DNA from: Ruminococcus sp.
Lineage (GTDB): Bacteria > Bacillota > Clostridia > Oscillospirales > Acutalibacteraceae
NCBI GenBank assembly: GCA_022779485.1
Contig: JALFTC010000048.1
Location: forward strand, 1 to 40,932
Reading direction: 5' to 3'
DNA length: 40,932 nucleotides
Position 1 is the stretch's first letter. The number at the start of each line of letters is the position of its first letter. A program made the translations under genes and the position numbers. The notes below the pieces were generated by a model that worked only from the letters and a program-made list of their open reading frames with translations, was not told where the DNA came from and searched no databases. Of the stretch, positions 1 through 8,154 are shown piece after piece.

Positions 1-258
1 GGTGAGGCTTTAGGTCTTGCATTTCAAATCAAGGACGATATACTTGATATTACCTCCAGCGAGGAGGAGCTTGGCAAGCCAATAGGCAGTGACGAAAGTA
101 ACGAAAAATCCACCTATGTTTCAATTTACGGCATTGAAAAATGCCGTGAAATGGTGGAAGAATATACAAATAAAGCAATTAACGCATTAAGTCAGTTTGA
201 GGGTGATACAACCGCCCTCAGAGATATTGCACTTAAAATGTCAGAAAGAAAGAACTAA
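1..258 (+). CDS. ispA: Polyprenyl (farnesyl/geranyl) diphosphate synthase, 3' end only
   Basis: The window opens inside this gene; the last 85 codons and the stop are present. The frame reads through a second aspartate-rich motif, IKDDILD, followed by the GKPIGSDE segment typical of the C-terminal third of IspA-type trans-prenyl synthases. In that family the Asp motif binds magnesium and the isopentenyl diphosphate side of the reaction, building C15 precursors for undecaprenyl and other lipids. The next gene is dxs, and ispA-dxs pairing is standard in Firmicutes. The start and first Asp-rich motif lie outside the window, so chain-length specificity cannot be judged. Confidence 0.85.
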   Translation, partial: GEALGLAFQIKDDILDITSSEEELGKPIGSDESNEKSTYVSIYGIEKCREMVEEYTNKAINALSQFEGDTTALRDIALKMSERKN

Positions 259-336
259 TACTAATAAAAACTAATCAAGGCAAAAATGGGTTCTTGCTAA
301 GATTGTAATTTAGATTAATTGGTTCAGAGTAAAGAA

Positions 337-2196
337 ATGTCAGAATATACTATTCTATCAAAAATAAACAGTCCTGAGGATTTGCGAAAGCTACCCGATG
401 ACAAAATACCACAGCTTTGTGACGAAATTCGCCACAAGCTTGTTGAGGTTGTGTCTGTTAACGGTGGTCACCTCGCCTCAAATTTAGGTGTTGTAGAGCT
501 TACCGTAGCACTTCACAAGTATTTTAAAACACCTCACGACAGCATAGTTTGGGATGTGGGTCACCAGTCTTACACCCACAAAATGCTGACAGGCAGATTC
601 AGTCAAATCGACACAATCCGCACCAAGGGCGGTCTTTCAGGCTTTCCAAAACGCAGTGAAAGTAATTATGACGACTTCAACACAGGCCACAGCAGTACCT
701 CGATTTCTGCCGCCTACGGAATGTCACAGGCAAAGCAAATCAAAGGGGACAAGTCCTACACTATTGCCGTAATCGGGGACGCCTCCTTTACAGGCGGTAT
801 GTCCTTAGAGGCGTTTAACAACGCAGGACGATACGGCAAAAAATTCATAGTTGTACTTAACGACAACAAAATGTCCATAAGCAAAAATGTTGGTGCATTT
901 GCAAAATATCTAACCAAAGTAAGGGTAAATCCTTGGTACCTTAGACTTAAAAATAAAACAGAGAAAGTCCTTGTTCGTATCCCTTATCTTGGCAAAAAAA
1001 TAGTAAAATTCCTAATGGGTTCTACAAACAGAGTGAAAAAGCTTGTATACAAGGATACATTCTTTGACAACTTCGGCTACACCTACTTTGGACCAGTTGA
1101 CGGTCACAGCATTGAGGATATGGGCAACGCATTTGAAGCCGCCAAAAAGCTTGACGGACCTGTACTTGTCCATGTTGTTACCAAAAAGGGCAAGGGTTAT
1201 GAATTTGCCGAAAAGGACCCAAAGCATTTTCACGGTATCAATAAATTTAACATAGAAACAGGTGAAAGCCCTCAAAGCAAAGAGAGCTTTTCGTCAGTTT
1301 TTGGAGAATATATGTGTAATATTGCCTTCAAGGACAAGCGTATTTGTGCCATTACAGCGGCAATGACGCCGGGCGTCGGTCTTGACAAATTCTGCAAGGA
1401 ATACAAAGAGAGATTTTTTGATGTAGGTATTGCCGAACAGCACGCAGTAACCTTTGCAGGCGGTCTTTCCACCAAGGGTATGGTGCCTGTGTTTGCAGTT
1501 TACAGCACATTCCTCCAAAGGGCATACGACCAACTTCTTCACGACATAGCTATGCAAAAGCTCCACGCTGTCATAGCCATAGACAGGGCAGGAATTGTAG
1601 GTGACGACGGAGAAACACATCAGGGTGTTTTTGATGTTCCGATGCTCAACTCCTTCCCAAACACCACAATCTATTCTCCCTGTTACTTTGAAGGACTACT
1701 CAAATGCCTGAACGAGGCTGTGTATCACAAGGATAGCCTTGTAGCTGTTCGTTATCCAAGGGGAGGAGAAATGTTCCGACCAAAGGATTATACAGAAATT
1801 TCCGTTGACTACGACTTTTACGGAAACACATCCTGTGACACACTCATTGTCACCTACGGAAGACTATTCTCCAACTGTTGCGAGGCTAAGGAAATCCTTA
1901 GTGACAAGGGTAAAGAGGTTTGTGTGCTTAAGCTAAACCGCATAAAACCTTTGCCTGAAGAGGCGCTTTTAAATTCCCTAAGCTTTGAAAATATCCACTT
2001 TTACGAAGAGGGTATGCTCAACGGCAGCATAGGTTACAGCTTTAACACAAAGCTGTGTGAAAAGGGTTTTAGGGGCAATATGGAAATTCACGCAATTAAT
2101 GACGAGTTTGTCACCCACCAAACTGTTGAACAGGCATTTTTACAGCTTGGTTTTGACACTCAAAGTATAGTAAAGGATATTTTAGAAAAAATATGA
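337..2196 (+). CDS. dxs: 1-deoxy-D-xylulose-5-phosphate synthase
   Basis: DXS condenses pyruvate and glyceraldehyde 3-phosphate using thiamine diphosphate, the first step of the MEP isoprenoid pathway. The product is about 619 residues, normal for the family. The TPP-binding stretch GDASFTGG (about residues 147-154) with NDN at about 175-177 and the catalytic Glu in DVGIAEQH (about E367) are visible, followed by the pyrimidine-binding and transketolase C-terminal domains. I chose ATG 337 because the protein then begins MSEYTILSKINSPEDLR, the usual DXS N-terminus. A TTG at 319 in the same frame would add six residues; neither start has a strong ribosome site. The last four bases overlap the start of tlyA (ATGA), indicating translational coupling. 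Confidence 0.95.
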   Translation: MSEYTILSKINSPEDLRKLPDDKIPQLCDEIRHKLVEVVSVNGGHLASNLGVVELTVALHKYFKTPHDSIVWDVGHQSYTHKMLTGRFSQIDTIRTKGGLSGFPKRSESNYDDFNTGHSSTSISAAYGMSQAKQIKGDKSYTIAVIGDASFTGGMSLEAFNNAGRYGKKFIVVLNDNKMSISKNVGAFAKYLTKVRVNPWYLRLKNKTEKVLVRIPYLGKKIVKFLMGSTNRVKKLVYKDTFFDNFGYTYFGPVDGHSIEDMGNAFEAAKKLDGPVLVHVVTKKGKGYEFAEKDPKHFHGINKFNIETGESPQSKESFSSVFGEYMCNIAFKDKRICAITAAMTPGVGLDKFCKEYKERFFDVGIAEQHAVTFAGGLSTKGMVPVFAVYSTFLQRAYDQLLHDIAMQKLHAVIAIDRAGIVGDDGETHQGVFDVPMLNSFPNTTIYSPCYFEGLLKCLNEAVYHKDSLVAVRYPRGGEMFRPKDYTEISVDYDFYGNTSCDTLIVTYGRLFSNCCEAKEILSDKGKEVCVLKLNRIKPLPEEALLNSLSFENIHFYEEGMLNGSIGYSFNTKLCEKGFRGNMEIHAINDEFVTHQTVEQAFLQLGFDTQSIVKDILEKI

Positions 2197-2996
2197 AAAA
2201 GCGACTTGATGTACTGGTTTACGAAAAAGGCTTTTGCGAGTCAAGAGAAAAGGCAAAGGCAATAATAATGTCAGGGAAGGTCTATGTTGACAATCAAAAG
2301 GCAGACAAATGCGGAACTCAGTATGACGAAAAGTGTAAAATAGAAGTCAGGGGAGAAACCCTAAAGTATGTTTCAAGGGGCGGTCTAAAGCTTGAAAAGG
2401 CTATGAAAAATTTTGACTTATCCCTTGAGGGTAAAACCACAATGGATATAGGGGCATCAACAGGCGGTTTCACCGATTGTATGCTGCAAAACGGCGCCAA
2501 AAAGGTTTATTCCATCGATGTTGGCTACGGTCAGCTTGCTTGGAAGCTCCGCTCCGACAGCCGAGTTGTGAATATGGAAAGAACAAACTTCAGGAATGTT
2601 ACAGAAGAGCAAATCCCCGACAAAATCGACTTTTTTTCAATAGATGTTTCATTCATCTCGCTAAAACTCCTGTTGCCTGTTGCACGAAATCTACTTACAG
2701 ATGAGGGTGAAGCTGTTTGCCTGATAAAACCACAGTTTGAGGCAGGACGAGAAAATGTAGGCAAAAAGGGAGTTGTCCGTGACCCAAATGTCCATAAAGC
2801 AGTTGTAAAGGATATTGTTGAATTTTGCCTTAACAACGGCTACTCTGTTTTGGACTTGGATTTTTCTCCGGTAAAAGGTCCTGAGGGAAACATTGAATAT
2901 CTTGTACATCTCAAAAAGAGCGACAGTCCAATGCTTTTAACAGATACAGACCCTGACGAACTTGTGGAAGTGTCCCACAGTGAACTATCAAAATAA
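2193..2996 (+). CDS. tlyA: TlyA-family rRNA 2'-O-methyltransferase (YqxC-like)
   Basis: The 267-residue protein has an N-terminal S4 RNA-binding domain (KKRLDVLVYEKGFCESREKA, about residues 2-65). A FtsJ-like Rossmann methyltransferase domain follows, with the SAM motif DIGASTGGFTDCML and the acidic IDVSFISL motif. Family members methylate ribose 2'-hydroxyls in 16S and 23S rRNA (the capreomycin-sensitivity sites in mycobacteria) or are annotated as hemolysin A; rRNA methylation is the better-supported role. It overlaps dxs by four bases and sits in the dxs-tlyA-nadK-argR-recN order seen across Firmicutes. The rRNA target here is inferred from the family. Confidence 0.92.
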   Translation: MKKRLDVLVYEKGFCESREKAKAIIMSGKVYVDNQKADKCGTQYDEKCKIEVRGETLKYVSRGGLKLEKAMKNFDLSLEGKTTMDIGASTGGFTDCMLQNGAKKVYSIDVGYGQLAWKLRSDSRVVNMERTNFRNVTEEQIPDKIDFFSIDVSFISLKLLLPVARNLLTDEGEAVCLIKPQFEAGRENVGKKGVVRDPNVHKAVVKDIVEFCLNNGYSVLDLDFSPVKGPEGNIEYLVHLKKSDSPMLLTDTDPDELVEVSHSELSK

Positions 2997-3005
2997 GGTG
3001 TTTTT

Positions 3006-3869
3006 ATGAAAATATGTCTAAAGGTAAACATAGATAAATCAAATGCAGTTGAATGTGCCAAGGATATTATCCACCTGTTGACACAAAACGGTGCAGAAAT
3101 ACTTATGAAAAGGGATGCAAGGGAGCATTTTGAATATTTTGAGGGAATCACATATTATGACCACGACAACGACCTGTTTGCAAATTCAGATAAAGCAATT
3201 ACAGTAGGCGGTGACGGTACAATTATCCACAACGCCCGCCACGCAGCCGAGAATAATATTCCAATAGTTGGTGTAAACTGCGGTCGCCTTGGCTTTGCCG
3301 CCGAGCTTGAACCCTCTGAAATTAAGACCCTCCTTCGATTGCTTGATGATGATTACAAGATTAACAAGAGAATGGTCATTGATGTAACGGTTGTAAAGAA
3401 GAACGAAACTAAGACTTATTCCTGCATTAACGACGCTGTAATTTCCCGTGGTCAGCTTTCACGAATTATAGATATGTACCTCTATGTTGACGGCGAAAGG
3501 ACAACTCATTACAGAGCAGACGGACTTATTTTTGCAACTCCCACAGGCAGTACAGCCTACTCTCTTTCAGCAGGCGGACCTGTTGTAGAGCCTTGTATGG
3601 ACTGTGTTGTATTAACCCCAATCTGCCCTCATTCCTTGGCTGACAGAACAGTAATTTTCAACGGTAATTCCATCCTTTCGGTAAGTGCCGAAAGCTATAC
3701 AGACAACAACAAAAGCTACCTCACCATTGACGGTCAAATTGTTGTCCCACTCACAAGTGAAGACAGAGTTATCATTAAAAAGTCAGATTATGTACTAAGT
3801 ATGATTTCCTTTAAAAACAGGAATTTCTATCGTCAGGTTAGTGAAAAACTTAAGGAGCGTGACGAATAA
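3006..3869 (+). CDS. nadK: NAD kinase
   Basis: The enzyme phosphorylates NAD to NADP. The 287-residue protein carries the diagnostic GGDGT motif (about residues 68-72) in the context AITVGGDGTIIHNARH, the conserved GRLGFAAEL segment, an N-D motif in SCINDAVISRG, and the ATP/NAD-binding TPTGSTAYSLSAGGP stretch. Length is typical. An AAGGTG ribosome site precedes the ATG. The stop codon shares one base with the argR start (TAATG at 3867-3871), so nadK and argR are translationally coupled. NAD kinase in this DNA-repair/isoprenoid cluster is a common clostridial arrangement. Confidence 0.95.
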   Translation: MKICLKVNIDKSNAVECAKDIIHLLTQNGAEILMKRDAREHFEYFEGITYYDHDNDLFANSDKAITVGGDGTIIHNARHAAENNIPIVGVNCGRLGFAAELEPSEIKTLLRLLDDDYKINKRMVIDVTVVKKNETKTYSCINDAVISRGQLSRIIDMYLYVDGERTTHYRADGLIFATPTGSTAYSLSAGGPVVEPCMDCVVLTPICPHSLADRTVIFNGNSILSVSAESYTDNNKSYLTIDGQIVVPLTSEDRVIIKKSDYVLSMISFKNRNFYRQVSEKLKERDE

Positions 3870-4315
3870 TGAAGTCCGGCAGACACGAAAAAATAATTGA
3901 GCTTGTAAATAATTACGATATAAATACCCAGGAAGAACTGCTTGCAAGGCTGAATGACGCAGGCTTTTCAGCCACCCAAGCCACAATTTCAAGGGATATA
4001 AAGGAGCTTAGAATTCTCAAAACCCTTAACCCACAGGGCAAGTATTGCTACACCACAGGGGGCAGAAATTCCCTTGACAAAACAACAGGCTTTGAAAATC
4101 TGTTCAAGTCCTCTGCAAAGATGGTTGACAGCGCCGAAAATATTGTAGTCCTTAAGACAATGAGCGGTATGGCACAGGCTGTTTGCGCATCTCTTGACAA
4201 TTTAGAAATGGAAAACATTGTAGGCACAATAGCAGGTGACGACACAATTTTTATTGTTATGAGGAACAAGGAATGTGCAACCGAGCTTAAAGAAAAGTTT
4301 AAAAATCTACTATAA
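3869..4315 (+). CDS. argR: Arginine repressor ArgR/AhrC
   Basis: This is an arginine-sensing hexameric transcription regulator of arginine biosynthesis and catabolism. The 148-residue length fits the family. An N-terminal winged helix-turn-helix is visible (HEKIIELVNNYDINTQEELL, then GFSATQATISRDIKELRI, residues about 5-52). A C-terminal oligomerisation and arginine-binding domain follows, containing the GTIAGDDTIFIVMR segment whose GDD contacts arginine in the family. It starts inside the nadK stop codon and is followed after 41 bases by recN, the same ahrC-recN order as Bacillus subtilis. No arginine genes occur in the window, so its targets lie elsewhere. Confidence 0.95.
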   Translation: MKSGRHEKIIELVNNYDINTQEELLARLNDAGFSATQATISRDIKELRILKTLNPQGKYCYTTGGRNSLDKTTGFENLFKSSAKMVDSAENIVVLKTMSGMAQAVCASLDNLEMENIVGTIAGDDTIFIVMRNKECATELKEKFKNLL

Positions 4316-4356
4316 TAAAGAACCTTATAAAAATAATTCATTCAAGGAGATAATGT

Positions 4357-6021
4357 ATGTTAAGTACCCTTTACATTGAAAACATAGCTGTAATTGAAAA
4401 AACCAATATTGAATTTTCAAAGGGTCTTAATGTGCTCACCGGCGAAACAGGAGCAGGAAAGAGTATTATTATAGATTCCATAAATGCCGTAACAGGTCAC
4501 CGTACCAGTAAGGATATTATCCGAACAGGCAGTGAAAGTGCCTTTGTTTCCGTCACATTCACTTGTGTTGACTCAAATATTCTCAAAAAGGCAGAGGAAA
4601 TGGGCTTTAAAAGTGATGACGGAACTTTGATTTTAAGCCGAGAGCTTTCCCTGAACGGCAGGAGCGTATGCCGAATCAACGACCGCCCAACTACCGTTAC
4701 AACACTAAAGGAGCTTGGCATAAATCTAATCAATATCCACGGTCAGCACGAAAGCCTTGAGCTAATGCAGTCAGACTCCCACATAAATTATATCGACAAT
4801 TTTGCAGATATTGCAAAGGAAAAAGAGGATTATTATACTTCTTATAAAGAATTATGTAAAATAAAAAAACAACTAAACGAAAATGGCGGTGACCGGGACA
4901 AACGCCTTTACGAAATTGATTTGCTCACATTTCAGGTCAATGAGATTGACAACGCATCCCTTGTAGCAGGCGAGGACGAGGAGCTTGCAAATGAAAAAAA
5001 GCTTTTGCAAAACAGCGAGAAAATCCGCACTTATCTTGACAAAGCAAAGTCAGTCCTATCAGGCTACTCAGTGTCTGACGGTGCCTGTAACTTGGTTGAC
5101 GAGGCAAGCACAAACCTAATAAAAGCAAGTAATTTTTATGAAGAGGCAGAGGACATCAGCAACCGTTTAAGCGACCTTTCCTACACCCTTTCGGACATTT
5201 CCACAGAAATTGATGACTTAATTGACAATCTGGAGTTTGACCCGTCAAGACTTGAAGAAATCGAGCAAAGACTTGACGAAATCTATAAATTAAAAAGAAA
5301 ATACGGTAACACAATAGAAGAAATTTTAGAATTCAGGGATAACGCATCCACCCGACTTGATAATCTTTTAAATTACGACAAAAATATGGCACAGCTTAAG
5401 GAGAGATACAATAATCTCCTTGACAAAGCAGTAAAAAAGGCAGAAAACCTGACAAATCTCCGCCAAAAGGCAGGGGAGGAGTTCTCTGCAAGGGTGCAAA
5501 AGGAAATGAGTTTTCTTGATATGCCCAATGTAAGAATTTTTGTTTCAATGGAAGAAACACCTCTAACATCCACAGGAAAGGATAAGGTGGAAATTCTAAT
5601 CTCTGCAAATCCGGGGGAAACTCCAAAGCCGGTTTCAAAAATCGCATCAGGAGGAGAGCTTTCCCGTATGATGCTTGCCATAAAAACGGTGCTTTCCGCA
5701 AGCGATATTGTAGATACACTTATCTTTGACGAGGTTGACACAGGAATATCCGGCAAAGCCTCCCGAAAGGTTGGTCTAAAGCTAAAGGAAGTATCAAAAA
5801 ACCGTCAGGTAATCTGCGTAACCCATCAGGTGCAGATAGCGTCCCTTGGCGACAGTCACCACCTTATTCGCAAAAATGTTAAGGACGGAAGAACCTTTAC
5901 AGATGTTGTCACCCTTGACCACAACGGTAGAGTAGACGAGCTTTCAAGAATTATGGGTGGCATAGAAATCACAGAAAGCACAAGAAAATTAGCAGAAGAA
6001 ATGTTAAGTGAAAACAACTAA
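4357..6021 (+). CDS. recN: DNA repair protein RecN
   Basis: RecN is an SMC-like ATPase that acts early at double-strand breaks. The 554-residue protein has Walker A GETGAGKS at about residues 29-36, two long charged coiled-coil stretches (about residues 150-370), the ABC-type signature SGGELSRMMLAIK, and Walker B LIFDEVDTGISG followed by a conserved VTHQVQIASLGDSH segment. The start is supported by AAGGAGA just upstream of ATG 4357. It follows argR as in Bacillus and precedes recJ, giving a small recombination block that addAB echoes at the far end of the window. Confidence 0.95.
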   Translation: MLSTLYIENIAVIEKTNIEFSKGLNVLTGETGAGKSIIIDSINAVTGHRTSKDIIRTGSESAFVSVTFTCVDSNILKKAEEMGFKSDDGTLILSRELSLNGRSVCRINDRPTTVTTLKELGINLINIHGQHESLELMQSDSHINYIDNFADIAKEKEDYYTSYKELCKIKKQLNENGGDRDKRLYEIDLLTFQVNEIDNASLVAGEDEELANEKKLLQNSEKIRTYLDKAKSVLSGYSVSDGACNLVDEASTNLIKASNFYEEAEDISNRLSDLSYTLSDISTEIDDLIDNLEFDPSRLEEIEQRLDEIYKLKRKYGNTIEEILEFRDNASTRLDNLLNYDKNMAQLKERYNNLLDKAVKKAENLTNLRQKAGEEFSARVQKEMSFLDMPNVRIFVSMEETPLTSTGKDKVEILISANPGETPKPVSKIASGGELSRMMLAIKTVLSASDIVDTLIFDEVDTGISGKASRKVGLKLKEVSKNRQVICVTHQVQIASLGDSHHLIRKNVKDGRTFTDVVTLDHNGRVDELSRIMGGIEITESTRKLAEEMLSENN

Positions 6022-6063
6022 GGAAACAAGATGTGTAAAGTGATTTATTCAGTGGTTTCCTAA
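6020..6063. repeat. Imperfect hairpin just after recN (AGGAAAC / GTTTCCT)
   Basis: AGGAAAC at 6021-6027 begins on the recN stop codon and pairs with GTTTCCT at 6055-6061, with a 27-base loop. It could be a weak terminator, although no good T-run follows. It resembles the larger hairpin before spoIIR at 35574-35628, which uses the same AAGGAAAC arm and a GATTTAT core, so the two may be copies of a short dispersed repeat. Confidence 0.35.
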
Positions 6064-6110
6064 TTTAATTCTATTACGATTTTTTCATAATAAAACGCAC
6101 AGAGGTATAT

Positions 6111-8153
6111 ATGAAAGTATGGTCCGTGAAAAAACTTAATAAGGAACGAGCAAAATCTATGGCAAAGCAGTACGGTTTGCCGGAATTTCTCTCGATGATG
6201 CTTGACATTAGAGGGGTTACTACCCAAGAAGAAATTGAGGATTTTCTAAGTAACGAAAGTAATTTTTCCGACCCGTTTTTAATGAAGGATATGGATAAGG
6301 CGGTAAACCGCATTACATCCGCCATTGAGAATGGGGAAAAAATCTGTGTTTACGGCGACTATGACGCAGACGGTGTAACAAGTACTTCCCTGCTTTACAG
6401 CTACCTCTACGACAATGTTGGCGCAGATGTTATTTTTTACATTCCCTCACGAAGCGAAGAGGGATACGGTATGAATAAAGATGCAGTTGATAAGCTACAT
6501 AGCCAAGGTGTAAACCTCATTATAACCGTTGATAACGGTATTTCATCAAGAGATGTTATTGCCTATGCAAATACCCTTGGAATAGATACAGTGGTAACAG
6601 ATCACCATATGCCCTCCGGTGAACTCCCTCCGGCTGTTGCCGTTGTTGATGCTCACAGAGAGGACGACAAAAGCCCCTTTAAGGATTTTTCCGGTGTAGG
6701 TGTTGCCTTCAAGCTTGTTATGGCTATTGAGGGTGAATATGCCGACATAGAAAATCTCCTTGAAAACTTCAGCGATATTGCTGCCTTAGGAACAATAGGC
6801 GATATTGTTCCCCTTAGAGGAGAAAACAGAACCATTGTTAAGCACGGACTAAGGCATATTCAAAACAGCGACAGAATAGGCATCAACGCAATGAAAGAGG
6901 AAGCTGACTTAAACAATAAACCAATTTCTGCCGGTAATGTTTCATTTACCCTTGTTCCACGAATTAACGCTTGTGGCAGACTGGGTCTTTCCGACAAAAG
7001 TGTAGAACTTCTTCTTACAGATGATTATGAAAAGGCAGTTTCTGTTGCAGATGAGCTTGGTGCCGACAACAGAGAGCGTCAGGGAATAGAAAAGCATATT
7101 CTAAACTCAATTAATCAAAGAATTTTGAGAACTCCAAACATAGTTTATGACAAAGTAATTGTCATTGCAGGAGAGGGCTGGCATCAAGGAGTGATTGGAA
7201 TTGTTGCATCACGAATTAAGGAAATTTACGATAAACCCACAATAATCATTGGCATTGACAGTGACGGAACAGCCAAGGGAAGTGGCAGAAGTGTAGATGG
7301 ATTTTCCTTATGTGATGCAATATTTGCCTGTAGTGATGTGCTTACAAACTATGGTGGTCACCCAATGGCTGTGGGTATAGGACTAAAAAAAGAAAATATA
7401 CCATTATTCCGCAAAAGAATTAATCGTTACTGTGAAAGTATTACAATGCCATACAACAGGGTTGATATTGATTGCAAACTAAATCCGACACAACTTGATT
7501 TATCCGTTGTAGAAAACCTTAGATACCTTGAACCTTACGGTGCCGCCAATCCATCACCTATATTTGGACTTTTCAACCTTAAAATCAGCAAAATACAACT
7601 TGTAGGCGGAGGAAAACATCTTAAACTCTCACTTTGCAGAGAAAATATATTTATAAATGCAATGTATTTTAATCATACGGCTGAGGATTGCTGTTACCGA
7701 ATTGGTGATACCGTTGACTTAGCAGTATCCCTTGACAAAAATGTGTATAACGGACAGGAAAACTTGAGTATAATAATTAAAAGCATCAAGTATTCCCAAA
7801 GCGACAACGAAGCCCTAATAGACAGCTTGAGGATTTTTGAAAAATTCGCAACAAAGCAAAAGCTAACCCGTAGCGAAGCATTATCAATTCTTCCAAGCAG
7901 AGATGATTTTATCTTGGTGTACAGATTTTTAAAGTCAAACAATGGCTTTAATTACGAAGAATATGCCCTTATTCATTTCCTTAACTACAAGGTTAGTATG
8001 GGTAAACTAAAGATTATCCTATATGCTATGAAAGAACTTGGCCTTATCCATTGGGAGCAGGGACTTTATTCAAGCAAAATTCAAATGCTCCAAAGCGGAA
8101 AGGTTAATTTAGAAGATTCTGTATTCATCAAAAAACTGAAGGAGGTGCAGTAA
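6111..8153 (+). CDS. recJ: Single-stranded-DNA-specific 5'-3' exonuclease RecJ
   Basis: RecJ degrades single-stranded DNA 5' to 3' in recombinational and mismatch repair. The DHH-family motifs are present: YGDYDADGVTS (about residues 81-91, metal ligands) and TDHHMP with the DHH triad at about residues 164-166. A DHHA1 region with GWHQGVIGIVASRI and the GGHPMAVG motif follows. After the OB-fold there is a C-terminal extension (about residues 580-680) as in other long Firmicutes RecJ proteins. A GAGGT ribosome site precedes ATG 6111. The gene ends one base before the relA start, so the two are probably co-translated. Confidence 0.94.
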   Translation: MKVWSVKKLNKERAKSMAKQYGLPEFLSMMLDIRGVTTQEEIEDFLSNESNFSDPFLMKDMDKAVNRITSAIENGEKICVYGDYDADGVTSTSLLYSYLYDNVGADVIFYIPSRSEEGYGMNKDAVDKLHSQGVNLIITVDNGISSRDVIAYANTLGIDTVVTDHHMPSGELPPAVAVVDAHREDDKSPFKDFSGVGVAFKLVMAIEGEYADIENLLENFSDIAALGTIGDIVPLRGENRTIVKHGLRHIQNSDRIGINAMKEEADLNNKPISAGNVSFTLVPRINACGRLGLSDKSVELLLTDDYEKAVSVADELGADNRERQGIEKHILNSINQRILRTPNIVYDKVIVIAGEGWHQGVIGIVASRIKEIYDKPTIIIGIDSDGTAKGSGRSVDGFSLCDAIFACSDVLTNYGGHPMAVGIGLKKENIPLFRKRINRYCESITMPYNRVDIDCKLNPTQLDLSVVENLRYLEPYGAANPSPIFGLFNLKISKIQLVGGGKHLKLSLCRENIFINAMYFNHTAEDCCYRIGDTVDLAVSLDKNVYNGQENLSIIIKSIKYSQSDNEALIDSLRIFEKFATKQKLTRSEALSILPSRDDFILVYRFLKSNNGFNYEEYALIHFLNYKVSMGKLKIILYAMKELGLIHWEQGLYSSKIQMLQSGKVNLEDSVFIKKLKEVQ

Positions 8154-8154
8154 T

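Noticed and set aside
2193..2996. TlyA as a hemolysin
   Set aside because: The S4 plus FtsJ domain structure shows an rRNA methyltransferase; the hemolysin label is a historical family name.
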